NCBI RefSeq assembly: GCF_004217555.1
Contig: NZ_SHKW01000002.1
Span: forward strand, 124,001 to 188,000
DNA length: 64,000 nucleotides
Direction of reading: 5' to 3'
Origin: Edaphobacter modestus
Lineage (GTDB): Bacteria; Acidobacteriota; Terriglobia; Terriglobales; Acidobacteriaceae
Shown one piece after another: positions 15,505 to 25,800 of the stretch (position 1 is its first letter; the number at the start of each line of letters is the position of its first letter). The notes under the pieces were generated by a model. That model did not search any database and was not told the origin of the DNA. It saw only the letters and a list, made by a program, of their open reading frames with translations. Made by a program: the position numbers and the translations under genes.

Positions 15505-17199
15505 ATGCTGACATCCTCGGAATTGAAGAAGATACCAATCTTTTCGTGCTTGAACGACGCAAACCTTCTGTGGCTCTCGCAGCAGGCTGCCGATCTTCAT
15601 CTGGAACCGGGTGAGTATCTCATTCACGAAGGGGAGCCCACGCCTTTTTTTGTAGTGATGGACGGAAGCACGGAAGTGTTCAAAGATGTGATGGGGCGTC
15701 GAACTGAAGTCTCAGAGCACAAGCCGGGCGATTTCTTTGGCGAATTGGCCATTCTCATGGCAACGTCAGCTCCCGCCTCCGTCCGCGCGAAGACAGCTTG
15801 CCACTTGGCACGGCTCGATCCTCAACACCTCCAGGAGTTGATTCGACGCTCGCCTGAGTTCAGCGCGTTGATCTTACAGACCCTTAACGAGCGGGTACAA
15901 GTCGTGCAGAAGTACATGCTGAATCTTCCCTCCAGCCGCGTACAGATCGTCGGATCGAAATTTGATGACGACTGCCGGGAGATTCGCACCTTCCTGAGCA
16001 TGAATCGAATCCCTTATGAGTGGGCCGACCGCGATCGTAGCGCACATCTGGCTCCGACTGACCAGGCTTGCGAGGTTGCTGGCCTATCCGTCGTCGTGGA
16101 TGGTTCGTTCTGCGTCAGCCATCCTCCTACGGTTCGTAAGGTAGCTGAAGCGCTCGGATTCCAAACAGCTCCCCATCGCCAAAGCTATGACGTGGTGATT
16201 ATTGGCGGCGGCCCAGCGGGACTGGCGGCTGCCGTCTACGGAGCCTCGGAAGGGCTCAGCGTCTTGTTGGTCGAGCGCAAGGCTCCCGGCGGTCAGGCTG
16301 GCACATCTTCTCGCATCGAGAATTACCTCGGCTTCCCCAATGGCATCTCAGGAGATGACCTCAGTCAACGCGCGTTCCGGCAGGCAGTTAAGTTCGGAGC
16401 CGAAGTGGTTCTCACCCGAGAAGTCCAAGAGATCATTCCGCATCCCGATGGCGCATACACGATTGGACTCGATGGCAGCGATAGGGTTGCCACAAAGACG
16501 GTGATCTTGGCGACCGGAGTTGCTTGGCGCAGACTTGAGGCGGACGGCGTCGATCGCTTCATCGGACGTGGAGTCTTGTATGGGGCCGCACGTACGGAGG
16601 CCCCCACGGTGGCAGGAAAGCGCGTCTTTATCATCGGCGGCGGCAACTCTGCCGGCCAGGCTGCCCTGTTCTTCGCAGATTACGCTAGTTCCGTGACCAT
16701 GCTGGTCCGCGGCGAAGATCTGAGGCGCAGCATGTCGCAATACTTGATCGATCAGATTGCTCTCGTGCCGGGCATTCGGGTGGAAACCGAGACTCAGGTG
16801 GTCTCTGCAGACGGCACGGAGTGTTTGAACGCAATAGACACACGGAAAAAGGGGGAGGCTGTCATCCGCCGGGCTGCAGATGCACTGTTTGTCATGATCG
16901 GCGCCGATGCAGTGACCAATTGGTTGCCACCTCAACTCCAACGGGAAAACGGCTATGTCCGAACGGGACGCGAGGTGAGCGACAAGCCAGGTTGGGCGGC
17001 AGATCGTGCCCCATTTCTGCTGGAAACAAATCTTCCGGGCTTCTTCTGTGTAGGTGACGTTCGATACAACTCGATCAAGCGCGTATCCAGCAGCGTAGGA
17101 GAAGGCAGCATGGCCATTGCTTTCGTGCATCAATATCTCTCGTTACCTTTTCAAATAGTTGCGGACGCCGGTTACTCCACTGCGAAGCGGAAGGCATGA
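15505..17199 (+). CDS. Cyclic-nucleotide-domain / thioredoxin-reductase-like flavoprotein
   Basis: A 564-residue fusion. Residues 10-130 are a cNMP-binding domain (PGEYLIHEGEPTPFFVVMDG, then KPGDFFGELAIL, the phosphate-binding cassette, with ATSAPASVRAKT). Residues 145-225 resemble a degenerate thioredoxin-like/glutaredoxin-like part (IRTFLSMNRIPYEWAD). Residues 230-550 are an FAD/NADPH oxidoreductase: FAD motif IIGGGPAGLAAAVYGASEG, NADPH motif FIIGGGNSAGQAALFF, C-terminal FAD motif FFCVGDVRYNSIKRV. The CxxC expected between the two nucleotide motifs is replaced by VLYGAARTEAP, so classical thioredoxin reduction is not expected. It belongs to the known acidobacterial/actinobacterial cNMP-TrxR-like group, probably a sensor-regulated redox enzyme. 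Confidence 0.85.
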   Translation: MLTSSELKKIPIFSCLNDANLLWLSQQAADLHLEPGEYLIHEGEPTPFFVVMDGSTEVFKDVMGRRTEVSEHKPGDFFGELAILMATSAPASVRAKTACHLARLDPQHLQELIRRSPEFSALILQTLNERVQVVQKYMLNLPSSRVQIVGSKFDDDCREIRTFLSMNRIPYEWADRDRSAHLAPTDQACEVAGLSVVVDGSFCVSHPPTVRKVAEALGFQTAPHRQSYDVVIIGGGPAGLAAAVYGASEGLSVLLVERKAPGGQAGTSSRIENYLGFPNGISGDDLSQRAFRQAVKFGAEVVLTREVQEIIPHPDGAYTIGLDGSDRVATKTVILATGVAWRRLEADGVDRFIGRGVLYGAARTEAPTVAGKRVFIIGGGNSAGQAALFFADYASSVTMLVRGEDLRRSMSQYLIDQIALVPGIRVETETQVVSADGTECLNAIDTRKKGEAVIRRAADALFVMIGADAVTNWLPPQLQRENGYVRTGREVSDKPGWAADRAPFLLETNLPGFFCVGDVRYNSIKRVSSSVGEGSMAIAFVHQYLSLPFQIVADAGYSTAKRKA

Positions 17200-17242
17200 T
17201 CCCGCATATTCCTGTCATGCGCACGGTTAATAATCAAGACGA

Positions 17243-17692
17243 TGGCAAACTATTCGGGCGCGAGGACTTCCGCTATGAACCTGATACTGATACGTAGGTC
17301 TGCCCTGGCAACAAGAGGCTGCTGCGCAAGAGCACCATCACAAAGATCGTTACACCATGTATAAAGCTTCGGCTGCCGACTGCGGCGCATGTTCACTGAA
17401 GCCACGCTGTACGCCGGCTCCGAGACGCGGCTTGGCTCAACACTTGTATGAAGAAGCGTTAAACCGGATGCAAAAGAGGATGACCCCAGAAGCGATGAGG
17501 CTACGGCGATCCACTGTCGAGCATCCGTTCGCAACGATCAAGTACAGGATCTTCGGACATCCACGTCTGTTGATGCGCGGACTGGCCGGTGCAAGGATTG
17601 AAATCGGCCTCGCGACGATGGCATACAACCTCAAGCGCATTACAAACGTGCTCGGCGCGGTCAAACTGACGCAAGCGCTCCATCACGCCTGA
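17243..17692 (+). pseudogene. IS1182/IS5-type transposase remnant
   Basis: The first part, GKLFGREDFRYEPDTDT, is interrupted by an in-frame TAG where related proteins have Tyr, then continues VCPGNKRLLRKSTITK. After a frame change it reads YKASAADCGACSLKPRCTP, then STVEHPFATIKYRIFGHPRL and ATMAYNLKRI. This is the C-terminal half of a DDE transposase of the IS1182 type, with the cysteine cluster and the terminal E-region. The N-terminal half is missing. The open frame from 17357 encodes 111 residues. Confidence 0.7.
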
Positions 17693-17926
17693 TAGGCCCG
17701 GCGACGGAACGCACAATCCCAAAATCCTGAGTGTGTTGCCGAGAGCAATAGTGCCCTTCGACAATCTCCTGAACTGAGTTTTGTAACAACCTCGGAACGA
17801 GACTGTTACGAAACTCTTTGCTCGTACTGGCTTGCCCGATGTTTTGTACCAGTGAGGAGTTAGTGTAGCGCGTTTATTGAAGGGCCTAGTTTTCCTGTAC
17901 CAAGAGCAGTGTTAGTCCCGGCCGGT

Positions 17927-18778
17927 TTAGGTTGCAGCCAGATCGCGGCTAGCCGCGATCTGGCTGGCGAACTCGCTTGGTGTCCTGTCATCGAGAGATG
18001 CGTGAGGACGGCTCTCATTATATTCCCGCCTCCAGGCTTCGATGAGCTTCCTTGCCTCTTTCAGATCCAGGAACCAGTGGGTGTCGAGGCACTCTGAGCG
18101 GAAGGTCCCATTGAAGCTCTCCACGAACGCGTTGTCAGTCGGTTTGCCCGGTCGGGAGAAGTCAATCTTCACACCATTCCGATAGGCCCATAGGTCCATC
18201 GCCTGGCTGGTGAACTCACTGCCGTTGTCACAGAACAGCACCTTTGGAACGGCGCGTTCGAGCTTCACTCGATTCAACACTCGTACCACATCGTCTCCTT
18301 TCAAGCTTTGTCCAGCTTCGATTGCCACCGCCTCTCTGGTATAGACATCGACGATGGTCAACGAGCGGAACTTTGTGCCATCCTGCAGCTGGTCGGCTAC
18401 GAAGTCCATACTCCAGGCCTGATCCGGGCCGGTTGCCTTCAACCGTTCTTCGCGATGTCGCGCTGCTTTGCGCTTGCCGGCTGGCTTCATCCGCTTCAGA
18501 GTCAGGCCTTCTTCCACGTACAACCGATACACCACATACTTACCCACTTCCCAGCCTTCGCGGTTCAACAGTACGCGGATCTTACGGTATCCATAGCGCA
18601 CTCTTGCCTGAGCGATCTCGCGGATACGCATCCGCAGCTCAGTTCGTGGATCGAGGCAGCTTCGATAGCGGTAGGTCGCTCTTGGAACGCACAGAACACG
18701 GTAGGCATGCCGCTCGCTCACCAGATAGCTTTCCACCAGACGCTCCACCATCGGTCCACGCCGCGAAGGCTTCACCAT
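17927..18778 (-). CDS. IS3-family transposase, OrfB (catalytic)
   Basis: A 283-residue integrase-core protein. An N-terminal HTH_21-like domain (LVSERHAYRVLCVPRATYRY, RVRYGYRKIRVLL) precedes the rve catalytic domain. The DDE residues are D in AWSMDFVADQL, D in VLFCDNGSEFTS and E in DNAFVESFNGTFR, with a final REYNESRPHASLDDRTP. It overlaps the end of orfA in the -1 frame. A full-length transposase would be made as an OrfAB fusion through slippage at 18778-18784. The gene looks intact. Confidence 0.9.
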   Translation of the reverse strand: MVKPSRRGPMVERLVESYLVSERHAYRVLCVPRATYRYRSCLDPRTELRMRIREIAQARVRYGYRKIRVLLNREGWEVGKYVVYRLYVEEGLTLKRMKPAGKRKAARHREERLKATGPDQAWSMDFVADQLQDGTKFRSLTIVDVYTREAVAIEAGQSLKGDDVVRVLNRVKLERAVPKVLFCDNGSEFTSQAMDLWAYRNGVKIDFSRPGKPTDNAFVESFNGTFRSECLDTHWFLDLKEARKLIEAWRREYNESRPHASLDDRTPSEFASQIAASRDLAAT

Positions 18779-19038
18779 TTTTTTGAGAGAACATCCTGCA
18801 GCATCGTCTTATCCAGCGTCAGTTCCGCCACCAGCTGCTTCAGCCGCAGGTTCTCTTCCTGCAGCTGAGCCATTTGACGGACCTGGTCCACTTCCAGACC
18901 GGCATACTTCGCCTTCCAGCGGTAGAACGTCTGCTCGCTGATCCCTGCCTTGCGGATCACCTCCGCTACAGGCACTCCAACCTCCGCCTGCTTCAATACT
19001 CCGATCATCTGCTCCACACTGAATCGCTTCTTCCGCAT
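18772..19038 (-). CDS. IS3-family transposase, OrfA (DNA-binding)
   Basis: An 88-residue protein with an HTH domain (FSVEQMIGVLKQAEVG, then VIRKAGISEQTFYRWKAKY). A leucine-zipper-like coiled coil follows (LQEENLRLKQLVAELTLDK), typical of IS3 OrfA. It ends VLSKKW at a run of seven A residues where ribosomes can shift to the orfB frame. On its own, OrfA binds the element ends and usually represses transposition. Confidence 0.9.
   Translation of the reverse strand: MRKKRFSVEQMIGVLKQAEVGVPVAEVIRKAGISEQTFYRWKAKYAGLEVDQVRQMAQLQEENLRLKQLVAELTLDKTMLQDVLSKKW
18778..18784 (-). other. Slippery A7 site for -1 frameshifting between OrfA and OrfB
   Basis: Seven consecutive A residues on the minus strand lie inside the last codons of orfA (Ser-Lys-Lys-Trp-stop). 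The orfB frame is -1 relative to orfA at this point, and an ATG for orfB lies right after the run. This is the standard arrangement for programmed -1 frameshifting in IS3 elements. Confidence 0.75.
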
Positions 19039-19114
19039 CCAAATCCCTCCGCCTTCTCAGGCTAAATTTGAGCGGAAACTAACACCTGCTTTGGCTCAGA
19101 AATACCGGGGCCCA

Positions 19115-20547
19115 TCAGACCGCCGAGGCTTCATGTGGTTTGCCACCCGGGACGGCCTTAATCGCTATGACGGCAACGCCTTCGTCGTATACAAAAACAG
19201 TCCCAACGACTCCGGCAGCTTGAGCTCCAACTTTTTGCAGGACCTGATGCAAGACGATCACGGCTATCTGTGGATTGCCACCAACACAGGGGCGAACAAA
19301 TTCGACCCTGAAACCGAACGCTGTACCCGCTACGTCCATGATCCCGACAATCCCAATACTCTCGGTGGCGCCTCGGTCAAGAGCATCGCCCAGGACAATC
19401 GCGGTTCTTTTTGGTTTGGTACCGAAGACAGCGGCCTCGACAAAGTCGATCCAAGGACCGGAACATTTACTCATTATCGAAATGACAGCGATGGCCAGTT
19501 TGTCGGGAGGATCATTGAGTTGATCGAGGATACTCATCGCGAGATCTGGTTTGTTGGCGAGCGCGGTCTGTTTCATCTGAATCAACAGACGGGTCACTTC
19601 CCCTCCTGCAACCAGGATTGGCATCAGCGCAGACAGTGTGTATGAAGACGAAACCGGCAGCTTGTGGATGCTGGTCGATTCTCCGATCGTCGGGCTCGCG
19701 AAATACGATCGGGAGGCGGAGCGCCTCACGACATACCCGCTTGGCGGCCCGTGATGTCGGCGTTTTGGCATCGACGAGCAGCGGGGGGTCACTGAACGGC
19801 ACTCTTTTGGCTGACGGCCAAAATGGATTATGGGTGCCATCCGGCAAGGTCTCTACTACTTCGACCGGCCGACAGAACGTTTCACGTATCGGTTTCAGCA
19901 CGACGAAAGCAACCCGGATAGCCTTGACAGCAACGCCGTTTTCTCTGTCTATAGGGATTGGGGCGGCGTGCTGTGGGTAGGAACTGAGAATGCGGGACTC
20001 AACATACTCAATTTTCGGCAACAGCAATTCAACCCTTATAGGCATCGCCCCACCGACCCCAATAGCCTCTCACTCGGCAGAGTCAAGGCGATTTATCAGG
20101 ATTTCGATGGCGTTGTGTGAATAGGTTTGTTTCCGCGCGCCCTCGATCGATTGGATCGAAAGACGGGAAAAGTCACCCACTATGTTCCCACCCCGGGCGA
20201 CGAGAAGGGGTTCGGTGAAGGCACGAACATTGACTGCCATTTACAAAGATACAGCGGGTTATCTCTGGCTCGGTGACGGAGGCGCCGGTCTTGTGCGATT
20301 CGATCAACGCACGGGGCGTTTCAAGCATTACCGGCACAAACCCGATGATCCCAGCGGCTTGATTTCTGATAATGTCTACACCATCTTCGCAGACCGGAAC
20401 GGTCACATGTGGGTAGGCCAAGAGGGCGGCCTAAGCCGCTTCGATCCAGCGAAGGACGGATTTACCAATTACCGGCCTGTTCCGGACCATCCGGCCAGTC
20501 TGGGAAATACCGTCTGGGTCATCGATCAGGATCGTTCCGGCACTTTC
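19115..20547 (+). pseudogene. Truncated, frameshifted copy of the Reg_prop sensor kinase
   Basis: This segment is a near-identical but decayed copy of the propeller region of the sensor kinase at 39620. Both contain RRGFMWFATRDGLNRYDG-like sequence at the left, the blade LQDLMQDDHGYLWIATN, and DQRTGRFKHYRH near the right. The 5' end is missing where the IS3 element starts. The 3' end is cut after DQDRSGT, before the transmembrane and kinase domains. Frame changes occur near 19610 and 19860, and a TGG-to-TGA stop at about 20117 breaks it further. It could not make a kinase. Confidence 0.85.
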
Positions 20548-20564
20548 GGTAGACTGTGAGCGCA

Positions 20565-22337
20565 ATGATCTGGAGAAGATGGAATGCGTTGCTGTGCGTC
20601 GTGCTTCAGGCAGCATTCATCATTCCCGCTCGCGGACAGGCGCACAGTATCGCTCCTCCGCCGCCGCCTGGAGCCAAAACACTCACCTGCAAAGGAAGGG
20701 TGATTCCGCAACTTGTGGATGTTACGAGCAAGTCGCGGATTCGATTCACACATCTCGCGGCCACCGAGAAAAAATACATTGTAGAGTCCATGGGCGGCGG
20801 CGTACTTATTCTGGACTACGATCGGGATGGCTGGCCGGATATCTATTTTACGAATGCCCCAACCGTCCAGATGACGCTACAAGGTCAAAAAGCATCGGGA
20901 GCCCTCTTTCACAACAATGACGATGGCACGTTTTCAGATATAACGGCCAAGGCCGGCATTGCGAATCCCGGCTTTGCCATGGGTGGAGCCTTAGGTGATT
21001 ACAACAACGACGGATGGCCGGACATCTACGTGACGGCACTGGGAGGAAATGTACTTTACCGGAACAATGGAGATGGCACCTTTACCAACGTGACATCTAA
21101 GGCGGGGGTTGCGGACGGCCGCTGGTCGACGGGAGCGGCTTTCGGCGACTACGATGGCGACGGCTACGCCGATCTGATGGTGACTAACTACGTGGATTTC
21201 AAGCTCGGCGATCTGCCCGGCTTCGGCAGCAGCCCTACGTGCAAGTACCGCGGCATCGATGTTCAATGCGGACCTCGCGGCCTGAAAGGAGCGGGAGATG
21301 CTCTCTTTCATAACAATGGCAACGGAACATTCACGGATGTCAGTAAGCGTGCGGGAGTTGACGACCCCGGCGGCTACTATGGTCTGGGCGTAGTATGGAG
21401 CGACTTCGACAACGATGGGCTGCCGGACATCTACGTCGCCAACGACTCCACTCCAAACTTCCTCTATCACAACGAAGGAGAGGGCAAGTTTGCAGAAATC
21501 GGTCTGGAATCGGGAACAGCAGTCAGCGCAGATGGTTCCGAACAAGGCTCTATGGGACTGGCAATCGGCGACTATAACCACACGGGTCGTTTTTCCATCT
21601 ATGTCACAAACTTTGCCGACGAATACAACACGCTTTATCGAAACGACGGCAAGCTCAATTTTCAGGATGTCTCCTACGACGCCGGCGTCGCACTTGCCTC
21701 CTTGCCGTGGCTCAAATGGGGAGATGCATTTTTCGACCTCGACAATGATGGGTGGCCCGATTTGATTGCAGTCAACGGTCAGGTCTATCCGCAGGTGGAC
21801 TCACTGCCGTCAGGGGCGAGGTATCGGCAGCCCAAAAACCTCTTCATGAACGAGAGAAATGGGACCTTCTGCGATGCGAGTGCGCAGGCCGGAGCCGCGC
21901 TGGTCGAACCACGCGTCAGCCGCGGACTCGCAGTCTCGGATCTGGACAATGATGGCAATCTGGATGTTGTTGTCGAAGACCTGGACGGTTCACCCATGGT
22001 CCTGCATAACAACGGCAGCGCCGATGCTCATTGGGTAAGCTTCGAGTTGGCGGGCACCAAAAGCAATCGATTGGCGCTGGGAGTGCGCGTCACAGTGGTC
22101 GCCGGCGGCATGACGCAAACTGATGAAGTACGCAGCGGAGGCAGTTATCTTTCCCAAAGCGATTTGCGTGTGCACTTTGGACTTGCGAAGACAACAAAAA
22201 TTGATTCAGTCGAGTTCCTCTGGCCATCAGGAAAGACAGAGAAGATAACAAACCTTGCAGTCGATCGCTTTTATTCCGTTCTGGAAGGATCCGGTCTGGT
22301 GGCGGCAAAGCGCATTCGGCCCCTCGCGCATAAATAA
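20565..22337 (+). CDS. CRTAC1-like FG-GAP/VCBS repeat protein with ASPIC/UnbV domain
   Basis: About 590 residues. A signal peptide (LCVVLQAAFIIPARGQ) is followed by several FG-GAP/VCBS blades with Ca2+-binding-like DxDxDG loops: DYDRDGWPDIYF, DYNNDGWPDIYV, DYDGDGYADLMV, DFDNDGLPDIYV, DLDNDGWPDLIA, DLDNDGNLDVVV. The C-terminal ASPIC/UnbV domain spans LALGVRVTVVAGG through VEFLWPSGKTEKI. It is an exported integrin-like propeller, found in acidobacteria next to TonB-dependent receptors and TPR proteins, as here. The ATG at 20565 is used; a GTG three codons upstream is an alternative. The gene starts only about 20 bp after the truncated sensor pseudogene and has no visible Shine-Dalgarno, so its native promoter may be lost. 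Confidence 0.85.
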   Translation: MIWRRWNALLCVVLQAAFIIPARGQAHSIAPPPPPGAKTLTCKGRVIPQLVDVTSKSRIRFTHLAATEKKYIVESMGGGVLILDYDRDGWPDIYFTNAPTVQMTLQGQKASGALFHNNDDGTFSDITAKAGIANPGFAMGGALGDYNNDGWPDIYVTALGGNVLYRNNGDGTFTNVTSKAGVADGRWSTGAAFGDYDGDGYADLMVTNYVDFKLGDLPGFGSSPTCKYRGIDVQCGPRGLKGAGDALFHNNGNGTFTDVSKRAGVDDPGGYYGLGVVWSDFDNDGLPDIYVANDSTPNFLYHNEGEGKFAEIGLESGTAVSADGSEQGSMGLAIGDYNHTGRFSIYVTNFADEYNTLYRNDGKLNFQDVSYDAGVALASLPWLKWGDAFFDLDNDGWPDLIAVNGQVYPQVDSLPSGARYRQPKNLFMNERNGTFCDASAQAGAALVEPRVSRGLAVSDLDNDGNLDVVVEDLDGSPMVLHNNGSADAHWVSFELAGTKSNRLALGVRVTVVAGGMTQTDEVRSGGSYLSQSDLRVHFGLAKTTKIDSVEFLWPSGKTEKITNLAVDRFYSVLEGSGLVAAKRIRPLAHK

Positions 22338-22354
22338 CTGCTGGCTGCATCCAT

Positions 22355-22471
22355 TCAGTGGTCAACCGGTGCGACGGTGGACTCGCGAACAATGAGTTCC
22401 GGTTGGAGCGTCAGGGCATTTGAATTCGGTCGAGCAGTACTTCTGCTCCCATCATTTCCAATTTGAGGAAG
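22355..22471 (-). pseudogene. LacI-family regulator C-terminal remnant
   Basis: On the minus strand 38 codons end ALTLQPELIVRESTVAPVDH and stop. This matches the conserved C-terminus of LacI/GalR regulators (LxPxLVVRxST). Upstream in the same frame a stop follows soon, and no HTH or ligand-binding domain is present. LacI regulators commonly sit beside TonB-dependent receptor genes in this phylum, which fits the receptor gene at 22859. Confidence 0.6.
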
Positions 22472-22690
22472 CGGTTCGGCTCGTCCCGTTTTAAACATTT
22501 CCCCTGATTAGCGAACAATGACCATCTTTACCCGTGATCCAGGAAAAGCATCTTGCAGGAAGCTCATCTGCAGCCAAAACCTCGGTAAATGATTTCCTCT
22601 AGGGTCGTATCCCCTTCAAAAAGGATGACTTAGATTTCCTACTTGACAGTTGCCCAGGAGGTGATGATTAATGCCTCGCTGTATTCCGAC

Positions 22691-22712
22691 AGAAGCGCTT
22701 CTGCAGCGCTTT
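22691..22712. promoter_or_regulatory. LacI-type operator candidate upstream of TonB receptor
   Basis: AGAAGCGCTTCT at 22691-22702 is a perfect 12-bp palindrome with the central CG typical of LacI/GalR operators. A second partial site, GCAGCGCTTT, follows immediately. It lies about 150 bp before the receptor start. The LacI remnant at 22355 suggests the cognate repressor gene was once here. Confidence 0.5.
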
Positions 22713-22858
22713 AATCAACGTCCAGCCGGGGCCTTCGGTGGAATGATCCCGAGCATGGATTGCAAGGAATTGTAACGTTTTGAGTAAGTCGGATCTGGGT
22801 ACGGCATTTCAAAGCCACTACCAGTGTGGCGCTATGCAGAACACTGGAGGCAATGACA

Positions 22859-25800
22859 ATGAAGAGGCGAGGTAATTGGTTCTTATTTCTGACAATGGTA
22901 ATAACCATTCTTCTTACGGATCAAAGCTATGGCCAGGTAACTACAGGATCGATCAGCGGAACGGTCACAGATTCGTCTGGGGCGTCCGTGGCGAACGCAA
23001 CGATTATCGTGAGGAGCCCCACTACTGGACTGAGCCGCACGGTATCCGCCAATAATGAGGGACAGTACTCAGTAGAAGAGTTGCCCCCTGGCGGTTACGA
23101 GGTGACCGTCAAGGTTCCAAACTACAAAGAAGCGATCGTAAAGGGGGTCAACGTTCAGGTAGCGACAAACGCCACTGTGAATGCTGAGCTTCAAATCGGG
23201 AGTGTATCCGAGACGGTCACGGTGGAGGCAGATGCGGTCCAGGTGCAGACCGAAAGCGGAGCGCTTGGAAATGTGATTGACGGTGGGCAGGTCAAACAAC
23301 TTCCCCTTAATGGCCGCAGCTTCGTGCAACTGACCCAGTTGCAGCCCGGCGTCTCTGCTGCCAACAACTTTGACACAAAGAACAAGGGATTGCAGGGAGG
23401 CGTGGACATGTCCGTTAACGGCAACCCTACAACCAACAATCTATTCTTGATCGATGGCGTCAACAACAACGATACCGGCTCCAATCGCACCATTCTTATC
23501 TATCCGTCAAACGAAGCAATCGCAGAGTTCAAGTTCGCCACAAACTCGTATGGTGCGGAATACGGGCAGGCCTCTGGCGGTATTATCAGCATCGTTACTC
23601 GTAACGGAACGAATCAGTTTCATGGCAGCGTTTTTTACGGTGGCCGCAACGATGCCCTCTCCGCCTACACCTATTTCGCGCGTCAAAACGTTGGCAAGGG
23701 TCTTCCGCTGGATGGCAAAGATAAACTCCGCCGCAATGACTGGGGCTACTCGATCGGTGGACCGGTCTTGAGAGATAAGCTCTTCTTCTTCTGGAGCCAG
23801 GAGTGGAATCGCGAAATTCGCGGACGTACAGTGGGCGCCTGTGTTCCCAGTGCCGCCGAGCGTGCAGGTGACTTCACAAATCTTTCCTGCAGCGGCGCAG
23901 CGGCACCCAATATACCGGTCCAGTTTCAGGCAGCCGGAAACCCGCGTGCTTTAAACGCCGTCGATCCGTCTGCCGCCACCGTCCTCCAAGTGATGCCCTT
24001 ACCCAATTTGAGCACGCTCAACAGTCAGGGGAGGAACTGGCAGGTATCGCTGCCCACGGCGCTCTCCTGGCGTGAGGAAAATGTCCGCGTCGACTATAAC
24101 CTGACGCCTCGCAATGCGATCATGGGCCGCTACACACAGGACACCTGGAACAACCCTTCCTATAACGCGGGTTACTGGGGCGACGATCCATACCCGGCAT
24201 TGGACAGCAGCTGGGCACAACCTTCAAAGTCGATCGTAGGACGCTGGACAGCCACCATCAGCAATACCTTTGTGAACGCGGTCTCCTTCCAGTATTCAAA
24301 CAACCGTATCAGTATCACTCCTGGTGGTACCAATCCTGAGCTCCTGCCGCAGATATCTGCCGCTATTCAGCCCCTGTACTCGAACTCGATCAAGCGCTCG
24401 TCTGTTGGCGTCCCGCAGGTGAACCTCGGGGTCTATAGCGGCAGTGGTGGTGACACCATCCAGATGATCGCCCCCTGGCAGAACCAGCTAAACCTCTATA
24501 CCCTCCAGGACAACGCGTCGAAGGTCTGGAAGCGTCATACCCTGAAATTCGGCATCTTGTTCGACTGGAACGGCAAAGATGAAGACACGGGGCCTGCCAG
24601 CTCAGAGCGTCCGATCGTGAACACCGCAGACACGAATGTCGCATCAACCGCGGGAGGATTCGCCACCGGAAACAACCTAGCCAATTTCCTTATTCCAAGG
24701 AACGTATTCAACATCAATGAGACCTCCACGAACGTACGTGCAGAGTTGCGCTGGCGTGACTACGAGTTTTATGTCATGGATAGCATCAAGCTCACACCAC
24801 GCTTGACGCTGGAGGCCGGTGTCCGCTACTCCTACATGACGCCAACCTTCCAGCCGAATAATCAACTAACTAATTTCCAACCCTCGCTTTATGATCCGTC
24901 TAAGCCTGCCACTGATGCCTGCAACGGTCTTTGGATCGTGAAGGGCTCAGACCCCTGCGGAACGGCGAACTCGCAGTTTGGTACTGCGTTCAGCTCAGGC
25001 GTTGTTGGACCCAACAAGTATCTGGTCGACGTCAACAATCACCTTTTTGCGCCTCGCGTAGGCGTCGCTTGGGACGTATTTGGTGACGCACGCACAGCGG
25101 TAAGGTTCGGGGCAGGTCAGTTCTTCCAGCGCGAGCGCGTATCTCGCTATACGTTGGTGTCAAACGCTCCCTTCGCGCTGAACGCCAGCGCCATTCCGCG
25201 TACTCTCGACGGTGCTACCCCAGCGACTGTACAGGGCACAGCAAGTCCAGCCGGTGGCTTCGACCCTAGAGCTCTGATGCCAAATTCCTGGCAGTGGAAC
25301 GCCACAGTTGAGCAGACACTGGCGAAGAACAGTGTCCTCTCCATCAGCTACGTCGGTAATCGCGGAATCCATCTCACATCAAGCTACGACATCAATCAGG
25401 TTCCACAACAAAACTGGCTGGCCGCGTCGTTCGCGAGTGGGAGTGACGTGAACGCATTCCGCCCCTACTCAAAGTACGGCACGCTGACATGGTGGGCACA
25501 CGACGGCAACTCCAACTACAACGGCCTCCAGGTGATGCTCAGATCTCGGGTCAAAGACCTGCAATTATCGGCCGCTTATACCTGGTCGCACTCCATCGCC
25601 GATATCGTCTTGGATGACTCAAGCGGCGGACTCGGAGTTCAGACTCGCACCTACTTTCCCAATCCGCGGCTAGATCGCGGCAATGGAAATACCAATCGGC
25701 CGAACGTCTTTGTTGCCAATGCCATTTATTACCTGCCGCAGTTGAAAGGATCAAGCCGCCTGGTCCGAAACACCCTCGGCGGATGGGAACTGACTGGCAT

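Larger units (their letters stand above)
17910..19084 (-). mobile_element. IS3-family insertion sequence, complete
   Basis: About 1175 bp with imperfect inverted ends: TGTTAGTCCCGGCCGG at 17910 and, on the opposite strand from 19084, TGTTAGTTTCCGCTC. It contains the typical orfA and orfB pair on the minus strand. The three flanking bases on each side (cag and cct) do not match, so a target duplication is not visible. Its right end lies about 30 bp from the truncated end of a sensor-kinase pseudogene, which it may have disrupted. Confidence 0.85.

Noticed and set aside
16348..17133. 261-codon minus-strand frame in the flavoprotein gene
   Set aside because: Antisense to intact FAD/NADPH motifs; no ribosome-binding site or fold pattern.
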